From: Paenibacillus xylanexedens
Lineage (GTDB): Bacteria; Bacillota; Bacilli; Paenibacillales; Paenibacillaceae
Assembly (NCBI RefSeq): GCF_017874615.1
Contig: NZ_JAGIKV010000021.1
Span: 1 to 64,000 of the forward strand
Reading direction: 5' to 3'
DNA: 64,000 nt
Made by a program: the position numbers and the translations under genes. Positions within the stretch are counted from its first letter, which is position 1; each line of letters starts with the position of its first letter. The notes beneath the pieces were generated by a model. The model was not told the origin of the DNA, did not search any database, and saw only the letters and a program-made list of their open reading frames with translations. Below, in pieces: positions 1 to 7,764 of the stretch.

Positions 1-24
1 ATATCGTTGCCGCTGTTCTCCCAT
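1..24 (-). CDS. Start of a protein cut by the window edge, probably a transposase (IS3-type OrfA)
   Basis: Only the first eight codons are visible (MGEQRQRY). On the minus strand an ATG at 24 is preceded by a clear GGAGGT at 31-36, about six bases upstream. The basic, Gln/Arg-rich start resembles small IS3-family OrfA proteins, and GTGGACA motifs flank it. This identity is a guess from eight residues and context; the start codon itself is well supported. Confidence 0.4.
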
Positions 25-86
25 GTGGACACCTCCGTTAGTCTTATTATCCTTCCGTCCGTTAACGGGTGTCCACTTTTTATTCT
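1..86 (-). mobile_element. Possible end of an insertion sequence
   Basis: The motif TGTCCAC (minus strand GTGGACA) occurs next to the ribosome binding site at 25-31 and again at 70-76, where it is followed by a T-rich stretch. A short leader plus a transposase-like start fits the left end of an IS read on the minus strand. The exact terminus and any target duplication cannot be seen because the rest lies outside the window. Confidence 0.25.
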
Positions 87-118
87 AGCTCCACTAGAGA
101 CGTTATTGTAGGTAATTA

Positions 119-230
119 GCTTCAATTAAATGCCTTGTTGGAGGTTTTTTGCATAATAACGCCGCTGAGATTCGTTAGATTTTTCATTCTCTAAAAACTG
201 GCCTAATAAGGTGTTCTTGATTCGTTAGCG
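119..230. repeat. 50-bp-phased TTCGTTA repeat, locus A
   Basis: TTCGTTA occurs at 171-177 and 221-227, exactly 50 bp apart. A degenerate TTCAATTA lies at 121, one more 50-bp step upstream. The copy at 171 is preceded by CTGAGA, as at the second locus (57043-57235). The stretch has no open reading frame with a ribosome binding site. It is probably a dispersed intergenic repeat family. Confidence 0.6.
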
Positions 231-269
231 TTGTAATCGTGGTGGAAAGTATCCTATCTTTGCCTCTGA

Positions 270-289
270 TCACCTTACATTAAAGGTGA
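270..289 (-). terminator. Weak stem-loop downstream of the DUF2798 gene
   Basis: TCACCTT and AAGGTGA form a 7-bp stem with a 6-nt loop, about 60 bp after the stop of the minus-strand gene at 347. There is no T-run, so termination is uncertain. Confidence 0.3.
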
Positions 290-346
290 GAATAATATCT
301 ATTCATTTGCACAAGATTGCCCAGGAAATACTTAGGGCCAGCCGAA

Positions 347-856
347 TCACACACTTTTGTTAACAACAGGCATTACGGGCCCGTTATCCTTGATGAATTT
401 ACCGAATACATATCGCACGAGTGGACCCAGAATGATCAATTGATATGGAAGCGCCAAGCTGAAGTTACGAGCGATCGTCTGAAGATAGGTACGGAATATG
501 GAACCCCCACCTAATTGATCCGCGAGATATGCCGAGATCATTCCATACAAGGACATGATCAGAACCATGCCAATCACCATGAAAAATGACATAACGAGCA
601 CACCCAAAATCTTGTTGGACTTGTCAAAGGGCAAGGAAAAAGCAATCTTTCTCGCTATAGGTCCGACAATGAATGACTCCACCAGAAACGCGATGACAAA
701 ACATAATACGAATTGAAGCAGGATTTCAAGCGGGGACATCTTGCCGAGTAACCCACTGTGCCATAGATTGAAGAACATCATGACCAAGACCATTCCTGTA
801 CACATCATTAATCCGAAAATAATTTGTTCCTTCTTGCTGGTTGGCAATTCTCTCAT
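347..856 (-). CDS. DUF2798 family integral membrane protein
   Basis: 169 residues with four hydrophobic segments, at about residues 12-32, 45-66, 85-108 and 135-152. They are arranged as two similar halves, each containing a Leu/Phe-rich first helix and a second helix with the pattern FxxxxxVGPxA or LGPLV. This matches the two-repeat layout of DUF2798 proteins, which have no known function. The ATG follows a purine-rich stretch (GAAGG about 12 bases upstream, then AGAGAGG abutting the ATG), so the start is likely but its Shine-Dalgarno spacing is not ideal. It stands alone: the genes to its right are transcribed in the opposite direction. Confidence 0.75.
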   Translation of the reverse strand: MRELPTSKKEQIIFGLMMCTGMVLVMMFFNLWHSGLLGKMSPLEILLQFVLCFVIAFLVESFIVGPIARKIAFSLPFDKSNKILGVLVMSFFMVIGMVLIMSLYGMISAYLADQLGGGSIFRTYLQTIARNFSLALPYQLIILGPLVRYVFGKFIKDNGPVMPVVNKSV

Positions 857-1022
857 CCTCTCTGTTTACCTTCGTAATTATAGAGATGAGGAAACCCTCC
901 ACATAAGTGAACATTATGTGAACAATTATGATTTTCCCAATTTAAAATTGGATTTGACAACCATGTAGCACAGCTCTATGATATCCCTTAAAATGGTAGA
1001 AACATTCAATACATAAGGAGGA

Positions 1023-1415
1023 TTGGATTATGAGTTTTCAAAACGCATTGACCACGTCGGCATTGCTGTGCGTGATCTGGAGACCACGCTGCGTTTCTAT
1101 ACGGAGATTGTTGGTCTTGAATTGAAAGACCGGGTAACCCATACCAACGGTATCATTCAGCTCGCATTCCTTGGCTTCAATGGAAGTAATGAGACTGAGA
1201 TTGAGTTAATTCAAGGGTACAGCGACAAGCTGCCTTCCGAAGGTACGGTGCACCATTTTGCGATCCACGTGCATGATCTTGATTCTGAGTACAAACGCAT
1301 CCAAGCCACCGAAGCCGAATTTATCGACGGAGAGATTATCACACTGCCTAACGGTTACCGCTATTTCTTCATATATGGACCTGAAAAGGAATGGATTGAG
1401 TTCTTCCAGCGCTAA
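1023..1415 (+). CDS. VOC family (glyoxalase/bleomycin resistance-like) protein, 5' end doubtful
   Basis: About 130 residues with the VOC beta-alpha-beta-beta-beta repeats. The first metal-ligand His is in IDHVGIAVRDL, a second in HHFAIHV, and the closing Glu in EKEWIEFFQ. VOC proteins bind a divalent metal and act as lyases, isomerases or dioxygenases; the substrate cannot be told here. The reading frame has only a TTG at 1023, which abuts the AAGGAGGA at 1015-1022. The ideally spaced ATG at 1030 is in another frame and would read MSFQ before the run CAAAACGC. One extra A there would join MSFQ to KRIDHVG. A single-base deletion or sequencing error is therefore likely. It precedes an SDR gene by 17 bp, probably in one operon. 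Confidence 0.75.
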   Translation: MDYEFSKRIDHVGIAVRDLETTLRFYTEIVGLELKDRVTHTNGIIQLAFLGFNGSNETEIELIQGYSDKLPSEGTVHHFAIHVHDLDSEYKRIQATEAEFIDGEIITLPNGYRYFFIYGPEKEWIEFFQR

Positions 1416-1432
1416 GAATTGGAGCTGATTTC

Positions 1433-2188
1433 ATGAACATTTTAATTACCGGCGCAGCCGGAAAAATTGGACGTAACTTGTCCCAACACTTGTCAGAAGC
1501 ATTTCACCTGCGACTTACGGATTTGAATATCGACAGACTGCATACGTATCAAGGGACAAGCCATGAGATCATGACACTGGATGTGACAGACCCCGAAGCC
1601 TGTCAGCATGCTTGCGAAGGCATGGATGTGGTTGTACATCTGGCGGGAGATCCTTCCCCGAATGCCGGATTTTATGAATCGTTGTTGGATATCAATATCA
1701 AAGGTACATTTAATGTATTCCGTGCAGCTAAAGACCAAGGTGTACGAAGAGTCATTCTGGCAAGCAGTGCACAGACGATTGAGGGGTATCCCATTGATGC
1801 TCAAGTCTATCCAGACATGCCGACACGTCCACGGAATTTGTACGGGGTTAGCAAATGTTTTGGAGAATCGCTCGCTTCCTATTTTGCGTATACAGAAGGT
1901 TTACAAAGTGTAGCAATACGTATAGGTGCATATGATGATTTTCAACCGGACGGACCAGTGCTGGAGGCAAGGGATATGAGCGCGTATATTAGTCCGGCTG
2001 ACTTGTGTGATTTGATGTTCAAAGCAATTACAACTACCGATCTGGAGCCCTTCACCATACTGCATGGGATCTCGAATAATCGGTTTAAACGATTGAATCT
2101 GGAAAGCACTCAGAAACAGGTAGGCTATGACCCGAAATCCGATGCTTTTGCACTCAGTCAGATTGCCTTGTATGATTCACCGCGATAA
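1433..2188 (+). CDS. NAD-dependent epimerase/dehydratase (extended SDR family)
   Basis: 251 residues. The N-terminal Rossmann motif GAAGKIG is at residues 7-13. An Asp at the end of the second beta strand (LTDL) suggests NAD preference. The active-site YGVSK pattern lies near residue 137, with an upstream Ser in LASSAQ. The length and motifs fit NAD-dependent sugar epimerases or uronate dehydrogenase-like enzymes; the substrate is unknown. GGAG at 1421-1424 sits eight bases before the ATG. The gene starts 17 bp after the VOC gene and is followed by a 15-bp-stem hairpin. Confidence 0.8.
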   Translation: MNILITGAAGKIGRNLSQHLSEAFHLRLTDLNIDRLHTYQGTSHEIMTLDVTDPEACQHACEGMDVVVHLAGDPSPNAGFYESLLDINIKGTFNVFRAAKDQGVRRVILASSAQTIEGYPIDAQVYPDMPTRPRNLYGVSKCFGESLASYFAYTEGLQSVAIRIGAYDDFQPDGPVLEARDMSAYISPADLCDLMFKAITTTDLEPFTILHGISNNRFKRLNLESTQKQVGYDPKSDAFALSQIALYDSPR

Positions 2189-2211
2189 TTATTGAAAATA
2201 ACACATCCAAG

Positions 2212-2244
2212 CAGGCTGTTATACATATGTATAACAGTCTGTTT
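2212..2244. terminator. Palindromic hairpin after the SDR gene
   Basis: 2216-2237 is a perfect 22-bp palindrome centred on ACATATGT, extended by CAG/CTG arms and a G-T pair. Only three T residues follow on the plus strand. It probably ends the VOC-SDR transcript; as a perfect palindrome it could also be a protein binding site. Confidence 0.5.
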
Positions 2245-2279
2245 GATAACTTCATACGTGTCCCCATCCAGTTCCTGAC

Positions 2280-2308
2280 TGGACAGGTCCCACCCTCTCG
2301 CCTATAAT
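2280..2308 (+). promoter_or_regulatory. SigA-type promoter of the thiamine-precursor transport operon
   Basis: TGGACA at 2280-2285 and a perfect TATAAT at 2303-2308 are separated by 17 bp. Transcription would start near 2315, about 25 bases before the TPP riboswitch. Confidence 0.75.
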
Positions 2309-2338
2309 TACACCTAGTAATGCCCGTAACTTCATAGT

Positions 2339-2440
2339 TTCCCAGGGGAGTCGGAATTGGCCGGCTGAGAGTGTATCCCACCAAGATACTAACCCTTAGA
2401 CCTGATCTGGATCATGCCAGCGTAGGAATCGGAGTATATC
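2339..2440 (+). promoter_or_regulatory. TPP riboswitch (THI element)
   Basis: The conserved blocks are present in order: AGGGGAGTC at 2344, GGCTGAGAG at 2363, ACCCTTAGACCTGATCTGG at 2392, and ATGCCAGCGTAGGAATCG at 2413. CTGAGA and CCTGATCTGGAT are hallmark TPP-sensing elements. It is followed about 50 bases later by an intrinsic terminator, so TPP most likely causes premature termination of the downstream transporter operon. Confidence 0.95.
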
Positions 2441-2488
2441 GAAATGGCACAGCCCTATGGCTGAACGCCACCTCTCTAACGCCTGCAC

Positions 2489-2517
2489 GCGTCCCGGAAT
2501 ACGGGACGCTTTTTTTG
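2489..2517 (+). terminator. Riboswitch-controlled intrinsic terminator
   Basis: An 8-bp perfect GC-rich stem (GCGTCCCG with CGGGACGC), a 5-nt loop and eight T residues. Its position between the TPP aptamer and the first gene makes it the likely expression platform. Confidence 0.9.
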
Positions 2518-2754
2518 TTACTATCAGAAAGTATAAGTTTGGAAGCATCACCTTTCTGATATTGCAAGAAAAACTGCCGCTAAACGCGGTCTGGCTTCCT
2601 TGAATTGACATCGATGGACGTTTTACTTGTTCAAAAATAACGTCATCCGGATCTCAACTGGTATAAATCTGTCGATTTATGCAAGATGATTGGATATGAA
2701 GCCAAGGAGTACCCCGTGCCAATCGGCCGGACATACCGAAGGAGAGAACCACAG

Positions 2755-3795
2755 ATGAAATGGCGTAAAACGATGGGATTGTTGCTCTTATGCGTGCTTA
2801 TGGTGACTGTAGCCGCATGTGGTGGCAAAGAAGCTGCCCCAACTGGGCAGAACGGCAACACAAATACGGAAAGCAGCAACGAAGGTGACACTGCCGCCCT
2901 GAAAGATATTAAAGTGGTGCTCGACTGGACACCGAATACGAATCACACAGGCCTGTATGCGGCTGTAGATCAAGGTTTTTATAAGGCCGAAGGCTTGAAC
3001 GTGGAGATTGTACAACCAGGTGCCGGTGGCGCAGATACAATGGTTGCCTCCAATGAAGTGCCTTTTGGCGTAAGTTATCAGGAGAGTGTAACTCAAGCCC
3101 GCACACAGGGTGTTCCATTGGTCTCCATCGCAGCAGTTATTCAGCATAATACATCTGGTTTCGCTGCTCCGGCGGATCGGAATATCAAGTCACCGAAAGA
3201 TTTTGAAGGTAAAACCTATGGCGGTTGGGGTTCCCCAGTCGAAGAAGCCGTGATGCAATCTATTATGGAAGGCGACGGAGCCGATGTATCGAAAGTGAAA
3301 AACATTAACATGGGTGATGCCGACTTTTTCACCGCAGTAAAACGGGATATTGATTTCGCGTGGATTTTCTACGCCTGGACAGGTATTGAAGCCGAACTAC
3401 GCGGGGAACCGATCGACATGTTATATGTGAAGGATTATTCAGATGCACTGGATTATTACACGCCTGTCCTCGTAACGAACGAGCAGACGATTCAGAAAGA
3501 CCCTGAGCTGGTGAAAGCATTCCTGAAAGCCACCTCCGAAGGGTATCAATATGCGATTGATCATCCGGAAGACGCTGCGAACATTCTGATCAAGGCCGTA
3601 CCGGATCTGGATAAGGAATTGGTGCTGGCAAGCCAGAAATGGCTTAGTCCCAAGTACACAGATGACGCCCCGCGCTGGGGTGAGCAAAAACAGGAAGTGT
3701 GGCAGAACTACACCGACTGGATGTTTAGCAAAAAACTGCTCGATGAACAGATCGATGTGAGCAAGGCATATACAAACGCGTTTTTACCCCAATAA
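2755..3795 (+). CDS. thiY: ABC transporter substrate-binding lipoprotein, ThiY/NMT1-like (thiamine pyrimidine uptake)
   Basis: 346 residues. A lipoprotein signal peptide ends in the lipobox VAAC near residue 22, followed by a Gly/Asn/Glu-rich linker. The mature part begins KVVLDWTPNTNHTGLYAA, the signature start of the NMT1/THI5-like family that binds the pyrimidine precursor HMP or formyl-aminopyrimidine. The ATG at 2755 has GAAGGAG upstream; an in-frame ATG at 2686 lacks both a ribosome binding site and a signal sequence at its start. The gene lies behind a TPP riboswitch and ahead of a matching permease and ATPase, which supports a role in thiamine salvage. The exact ligand is inferred. 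Confidence 0.9.
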   Translation: MKWRKTMGLLLLCVLMVTVAACGGKEAAPTGQNGNTNTESSNEGDTAALKDIKVVLDWTPNTNHTGLYAAVDQGFYKAEGLNVEIVQPGAGGADTMVASNEVPFGVSYQESVTQARTQGVPLVSIAAVIQHNTSGFAAPADRNIKSPKDFEGKTYGGWGSPVEEAVMQSIMEGDGADVSKVKNINMGDADFFTAVKRDIDFAWIFYAWTGIEAELRGEPIDMLYVKDYSDALDYYTPVLVTNEQTIQKDPELVKAFLKATSEGYQYAIDHPEDAANILIKAVPDLDKELVLASQKWLSPKYTDDAPRWGEQKQEVWQNYTDWMFSKKLLDEQIDVSKAYTNAFLPQ

Positions 3796-3803
3796 AATTT
3801 CTC

Positions 3804-3997
3804 GTATAAAACGAACTTAATATTTACACGAGGATGGAGAGGACAGAAATAACGTGAAAAAGCGAAGCGGTCGCCTTTATCACCGGATTTTCCCTTTAGA
3901 GAAAGGGAATCAAAAAAATCTGGGGATAACAGCGATTGGAAGGTTATTCTGTCATCGAAGTGGCTAGTGTAACAGTCATTAGTTCATTTTATATATC
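3804..3997 (+). repeat. Dispersed structured element, copy 1
   Basis: Copy 1 of a four-member family. It contains the conserved blocks GAGAGGACAGAAATAAC near 3837, hairpin GCGA-AGCGG-TCGC, stem CCCTTT/AAAGGG, CTGGGGATAAC at 3920-3930, GGAAGGTTATTCTGTCATCG and GTGTAAC. The outer arms (TATAAAACGAACTT and AGTTCATTTTATA) are imperfect inverted repeats. It lies between the binding-protein gene and the remaining genes of the TPP-controlled operon, in the same orientation as transcription. Confidence 0.8.
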
Positions 3998-4014
3998 ACG
4001 AAAGGAGCCGTGAT
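3995..4014 (+). promoter_or_regulatory. Hairpin presenting a ribosome binding site in its loop
   Basis: ATCACG and CGTGAT form a 6-bp perfect stem enclosing AAAGGAGC, the ribosome binding site of the gene starting at 4020. It lies directly at the 3' edge of the dispersed element and could tune translation of this second gene. Confidence 0.5.
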
Positions 4015-4019
4015 CTCTC

Positions 4020-4310
4020 ATGGCAAGCACACTACTTAGTATTCAGGTTATTCCCAAAACGCCAAATGGCGAGAACTCTTATCCTTACGTTGATCGCGCC
4101 ATTGAAGTTATTCAGCAATCCGGCCTGAAATATCAGGTGAACGCGCTCGACACCACGATGGAAGGGGAACTAGAGGAACTGCTGGAAGTTGTCCGTAAAA
4201 TGCACGAGGTACTTGTGGAGGCTGGCAGCCCAAGCATCATCTCCCAGATCAAAATCGCCCATAGCCCTACCGGCTTCAGCATGGACACACTGACGGAGAA
4301 GTATCGCTAA
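4020..4310 (+). CDS. MTH1187-family thiamine-binding protein
   Basis: 96 residues with the MTH1187/YkoF-like ferredoxin fold pattern: N-terminal strand STLLSIQVIP, helix SYPYVDRAIEVI, the strand YQVNALDTTMEGE, and a C-terminal helix-strand. Proteins of this family bind thiamine or its pyrimidine and are often encoded with thiamine-precursor transporters; the placement here fits. It is cytoplasmic, without a signal peptide. The stop codon overlaps the next ATG (TAATG), so it is translationally coupled to the permease gene. Confidence 0.85.
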   Translation: MASTLLSIQVIPKTPNGENSYPYVDRAIEVIQQSGLKYQVNALDTTMEGELEELLEVVRKMHEVLVEAGSPSIISQIKIAHSPTGFSMDTLTEKYR

Positions 4311-5068
4311 TGCCTGCCTATTTCAAAAGTGTATGGCCGCCCATTGTGGCGGTTATTCTCTTTATAGCGATATGGCAGGGAGCCGTCTCCCTCTTCCATA
4401 TTGAGAAATGGATGCTGCCTGCACCGTCCGACATCGCCCGCGAAGCGGCAACCCAGGCCGAACGACTTGGCATGCACGCTTCCGCAACCATTCAGTTAAC
4501 GCTGATTGGATTCGCCGCTGGAACAGCGGTTGGATTACTGATTGCGATGGTGCTGCATTTAGTTCCTTTTCTCAAGTCAGCCCTGTATCCTTTACTTATT
4601 CTTAGTCAAAATATCCCAACCATCGCGCTCGCGCCGCTCCTGTTAATCTGGTTTGGATTCGGTCTGTTGCCCAAGCTGATTACGATCATCCTGGTCTGTT
4701 TCTTCCCCGTTGCAGTGGCAGCCATGGACGGCTTGACCCGTACAGATGCAGCGATGATGAACTATATGCGCATGGCTGGTGCGAAACGTCATCATATCTT
4801 CTGGAAGCTGGAGCTTCCCCATGCGCTGCCATCCGTGTTCTCCGGTGTCAAAATCGCCGCTACCTATAGCGTGATGGGCGCCATCATCGCCGAATGGATT
4901 GGTGCAGACAAGGGTATTGGTTATTATATGATGTTGCAAAAGTCGGCTTATCGTACGGACCGCCTATTCGTGGCGATCATGATTATTGTCGCGCTCAGCT
5001 TGCTGCTCTTCCTGTTCATTGCCCTGCTGGAGAAGCTGCTCGTGCGCTGGCGGCCACAAAAGCGGTAG
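4310..5068 (+). CDS. thiX: ABC transporter permease, ThiX-like
   Basis: 252 residues with about six membrane helices and the BPD permease coupling loop RMAGAKRHHIFWKLELPHAL near residues 155-174. It is similar in layout to the TauC/SsuC-type permeases used by NMT1-type binding proteins. Its start overlaps the stop of the preceding gene by one base. Together with thiY and thiZ it would form the importer for a thiamine pyrimidine precursor. Confidence 0.88.
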   Translation: MPAYFKSVWPPIVAVILFIAIWQGAVSLFHIEKWMLPAPSDIAREAATQAERLGMHASATIQLTLIGFAAGTAVGLLIAMVLHLVPFLKSALYPLLILSQNIPTIALAPLLLIWFGFGLLPKLITIILVCFFPVAVAAMDGLTRTDAAMMNYMRMAGAKRHHIFWKLELPHALPSVFSGVKIAATYSVMGAIIAEWIGADKGIGYYMMLQKSAYRTDRLFVAIMIIVALSLLLFLFIALLEKLLVRWRPQKR

Positions 5069-5105
5069 TAAAGAAGTAATCTGTATATTAGGAAGTGATG
5101 ACCAT

Positions 5106-6008
5106 ATGAATCTGCAACAGGATGAACAAGTCCAGCCTGGACGAGGAGCAAGTGTAATGGAGCCAACGCACGGTGAAAAGCTTCACCCGGCTCCCCCTAA
5201 TCGACCTGCTTCTCCTGCTTCGATTCCACCTGCACTGGACGTCGTTGATGTTCATGCATCATTCCGTGAACGGCGGAGCAAGTTACCGGTTCTGAACGGC
5301 CTATCCCTGACTGTGGAGCAAGGCGAGTTTGTTGCTATCGTTGGGCCTTCTGGCTGTGGCAAAAGCACCCTGTTCCATATCATCGGCGGTCTGCTGAAGC
5401 CAGAGGAAGGGCAAGTACTCATGAACGGTCATGATGTGACGGGCCAACGTGGCAAGATCAGTTATATGCCCCAACAGCCTGCTCTTTTCCCGTGGCGCAC
5501 CATTGAAGATAATGTACTGCTTGCTGGTGAAGTAGCCTCAAGTGCACCCCCTCGGGCTGAAGCACTTGCAGAAGCTCGTAAGTGGTTAAGCAGCGTGGGT
5601 CTTGCCGGATTCGAGCAGGCCTATCCTCATATGCTGTCGGGCGGAATGCAGCAGCGTGCTGCATTCCTGCGTGCCCTGCTCAGTCCGCAGGAACTCATGC
5701 TGCTGGACGAACCTTTCAGCGCGCTGGATGCACTGACACGTAGCGACATGCAGCGCTGGCTGCTCGATATCTGGGAACAGAACCGCCGCTCGGTGCTGTT
5801 CATCACCCACAATATCGAAGAAGCATTGCTGCTAGCGGATCGGGTCTATGTATTATCCAACCGACCTGCAACGGTATTGCACGAGGTACATGTTCCTTTT
5901 GATCGCCCAAGACGAGAAGAAATTACGGAGGAATCCGCTTTTCTGGAGCGTAAACGGCAGATTGCTCAGTGGATGCGAGAAGAACAGCAGAAAGCCCGCC
6001 TATCTTGA
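5106..6008 (+). CDS. thiZ: ABC transporter ATP-binding protein, ThiZ-like
   Basis: About 300 residues. Walker A GPSGCGKST, Q-loop near MPQQPALFPWRT, signature LSGGMQQR, Walker B LMLLDEP with the D-loop SALD, and switch His in FITHN are all present, so it should be an active ATPase. It resembles the nitrate/taurine/HMP ATPase group. The start is taken at the ATG at 5106 (AGGAAG upstream). An ATG at 5157 preceded by GAGGAG is equally possible, and the Pro-rich first 40 residues are not conserved domain sequence. Confidence 0.88.
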   Translation: MNLQQDEQVQPGRGASVMEPTHGEKLHPAPPNRPASPASIPPALDVVDVHASFRERRSKLPVLNGLSLTVEQGEFVAIVGPSGCGKSTLFHIIGGLLKPEEGQVLMNGHDVTGQRGKISYMPQQPALFPWRTIEDNVLLAGEVASSAPPRAEALAEARKWLSSVGLAGFEQAYPHMLSGGMQQRAAFLRALLSPQELMLLDEPFSALDALTRSDMQRWLLDIWEQNRRSVLFITHNIEEALLLADRVYVLSNRPATVLHEVHVPFDRPRREEITEESAFLERKRQIAQWMREEQQKARLS

Positions 6009-6022
6009 TAGTGCGGGTTTTT
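5995..6022 (+). terminator. Intrinsic terminator overlapping the thiZ stop codon
   Basis: CCCGC-CTATC pairs with GATAG-t-GCGGG across a two-base loop, followed by five T residues. The thiZ TGA at 6006-6008 lies inside the hairpin, so translating ribosomes reach into the stem. Confidence 0.75.
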
Positions 6023-6113
6023 AAGTTATTATTTTCCTTTAATGGGTGATCCACCATGAGAAATCCTGCGTAACATAGTTAGAATATAAATGAACACAAG
6101 GAGGAATTCCCTC

Positions 6114-6920
6114 GTGCATGCTCAAGCTTTTGCACCATTAATTGATGCTCATATTCACTTCGATCAGTATACGCCTGACGAACAACGCGAGATGCTGTTA
6201 TCTTTCCCGTCTCAGCAAGTCGAGGCAGTCATTGCCGTGTCCATGAATCTCGCTTCTGCCAAGACCAATCTGGAGCTTGCAAAACAACATCCACGTAACA
6301 TCTATCCAGCCTTCGGTTTCCATCCGGAACAGGAACTGCCGTCCGTTGCAGAAATGGACCTCTTCTTCCAATGGATCGAGAAGCATATGGGACAAGCCAC
6401 AGCCATAGGAGAAGTTGGCCTTCCCTATTACAATCGTCAGGAAGCGGAGCAGGCAGGGCAACGCTTCGATCAGAGCGGGTACATTGAGCTGCTTGAACGT
6501 TTCATCCAACTTGCCAAAAAGCATAACAAACCACTTGTCCTTCATGCGGTATACGATGATGCGGATATCGTCTGTGATTTGCTGGAGCAATATCAGTTCC
6601 GACGTGCTCATTTCCATTGGTTCAAAGGTTCTCGCCAAACCGTAAGGCGCATGGCGGACAACGGTTATTTCATTTCCTTCACGCCGGATATTCTATATGA
6701 AGAAGAGATTCGTGAACTCGCCCGGCAATATCCATCGGAACAAGTGATGGCCGAGACCGACGGACCTTGGCCCTTCGAAGGACCATTTCAGGGACGAATG
6801 ACACACCCTGCCATGACCAGACAGGTCATCCAGGCATGGAGTGAAATCACTGGCATGGGAACCGAGCGGGCCGCCCGTCTTTTTTATCAGAACACAAAGC
6901 GTTTCTACGGCTTAACTTGA
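6114..6920 (+). CDS. TatD-family metal-dependent hydrolase
   Basis: 268 residues. It has the amidohydrolase-fold metal ligands: HIH in LIDAHIHFDQ near residue 14, a Glu in AIGEVGL, His in LVLHAVYDD, His in AHFHWFKG, and Asp in AETDGPWPF. TatD enzymes are Mg-dependent nucleases or related hydrolases; the real substrate here is unknown. GTG at 6114 has AAGGAGG nine bases upstream, whereas an in-frame ATG at 6090 lies before that site. It follows the thiXYZ-like operon after a terminator, so it may have only partial co-transcription. Confidence 0.85.
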   Translation: MHAQAFAPLIDAHIHFDQYTPDEQREMLLSFPSQQVEAVIAVSMNLASAKTNLELAKQHPRNIYPAFGFHPEQELPSVAEMDLFFQWIEKHMGQATAIGEVGLPYYNRQEAEQAGQRFDQSGYIELLERFIQLAKKHNKPLVLHAVYDDADIVCDLLEQYQFRRAHFHWFKGSRQTVRRMADNGYFISFTPDILYEEEIRELARQYPSEQVMAETDGPWPFEGPFQGRMTHPAMTRQVIQAWSEITGMGTERAARLFYQNTKRFYGLT

Positions 6921-6971
6921 GTAAATAAGGTAACAGCAAGTACTCTCGCTTGCCCTGCCAGCACAGCACAA

Positions 6972-7003
6972 AGAAGCCAGTCGGCTTCGCCCCGACTGAC
7001 TTC
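6972..7003. terminator. Hairpin between convergent genes
   Basis: A 12-13 bp stem with one mismatch (AGAAGCCAGTCGG with CCGACTGACTTCT) lies between the TatD and nitroreductase genes, which face each other. On the minus strand it is followed by TTTG only. It likely serves both directions. Confidence 0.6.
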
Positions 7004-7020
7004 TAAACTACATATATAAT

Positions 7021-7764
7021 TTATCGCTTCAAGAAGCCTTTGCCTTCCAGGAACGGTCTCACTTGCAACCGTGTCGGCTCAGTCAGGCGCTTCGCCATCA
7101 GTTCGGACCATGGAGTTGTTCGTTCACCGTTAGTCCGTGCTTTCATGTACGCCGTCGTTGTCTCATCATACTGCTCAACGCCTTTGATGCTCTGCTCGGC
7201 ATTATAACGATTATGATGAAGAACTGCATCCAGTGGCAGACGCGGCCGAATTCCCGTTTCCTGATCTGCAACACCAATACACATGCCATACACCGGATAT
7301 ACCCCTTCCGGCAATCCCAACAGCTCAGCAACTTCCTCAATCCGGGTACGAAGCCCGCCTATATATACAATTCCGAAACCAAGCGACTCTGCCGCAAGAG
7401 CGGCATTCTGGGAAGCCAGAGCAGCATCAATCGTGGCTACCATGAAATTCTCGGTTGAATCGGCATACGATTGCTTCTCAGGAAGATGACGTTTCGCAGC
7501 ATCACTCAGCCGATACAGATCAGCACACCATACAAGAAACACCGGACATTCATTGACATAGGCCTGGTTGCCTGCCAATTCAGCCAGCTTGGCTTTTTGC
7601 TCTAAGTCAGTCACAGCAATTACGGTATATGCTTGCACACTACTTGAAGAAGAAGCCATCTGCCCAGCCGCTACGATGGCTGCAAGTTGCTCTTCACTTA
7701 CCGGGTCTGGCTTGAATTTGCGTACAGAGCGGTGTTTCATCATCAACTCAATGGTTTCATTCAT
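7021..7764 (-). CDS. Nitroreductase family, NfsA-type NADPH-dependent FMN oxidoreductase
   Basis: 247 residues. The N-terminal HRSVRKF motif at residues 11-17 contacts FMN. ASSSSSVQAY near residues 38-47 is the second FMN loop, and GIVYIGGLR near residue 131 is typical of the NfsA/Frp group. These dimeric flavoproteins reduce nitro compounds, quinones or flavin with NADPH. The start overlaps the end of the TetR gene by eight bases, indicating translational coupling. Confidence 0.88.
   Translation of the reverse strand: MNETIELMMKHRSVRKFKPDPVSEEQLAAIVAAGQMASSSSSVQAYTVIAVTDLEQKAKLAELAGNQAYVNECPVFLVWCADLYRLSDAAKRHLPEKQSYADSTENFMVATIDAALASQNAALAAESLGFGIVYIGGLRTRIEEVAELLGLPEGVYPVYGMCIGVADQETGIRPRLPLDAVLHHNRYNAEQSIKGVEQYDETTTAYMKARTNGERTTPWSELMAKRLTEPTRLQVRPFLEGKGFLKR

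Noticed and set aside
119..230. CRISPR array
   Set aside because: The 50-bp spacing has a conserved unit of only 7-12 bases, there are just two or three units, and no cas genes are in the window.
317..514. 65-codon open frame on the plus strand
   Set aside because: Overlaps the DUF2798 gene in antisense and lacks a start signal.
3804..3997. Known riboswitch or T-box in the dispersed element
   Set aside because: It lacks the T-box (UGGGUGGAA-like), S-box or other familiar conserved cores; the same sequence occurs in operons of unrelated function.
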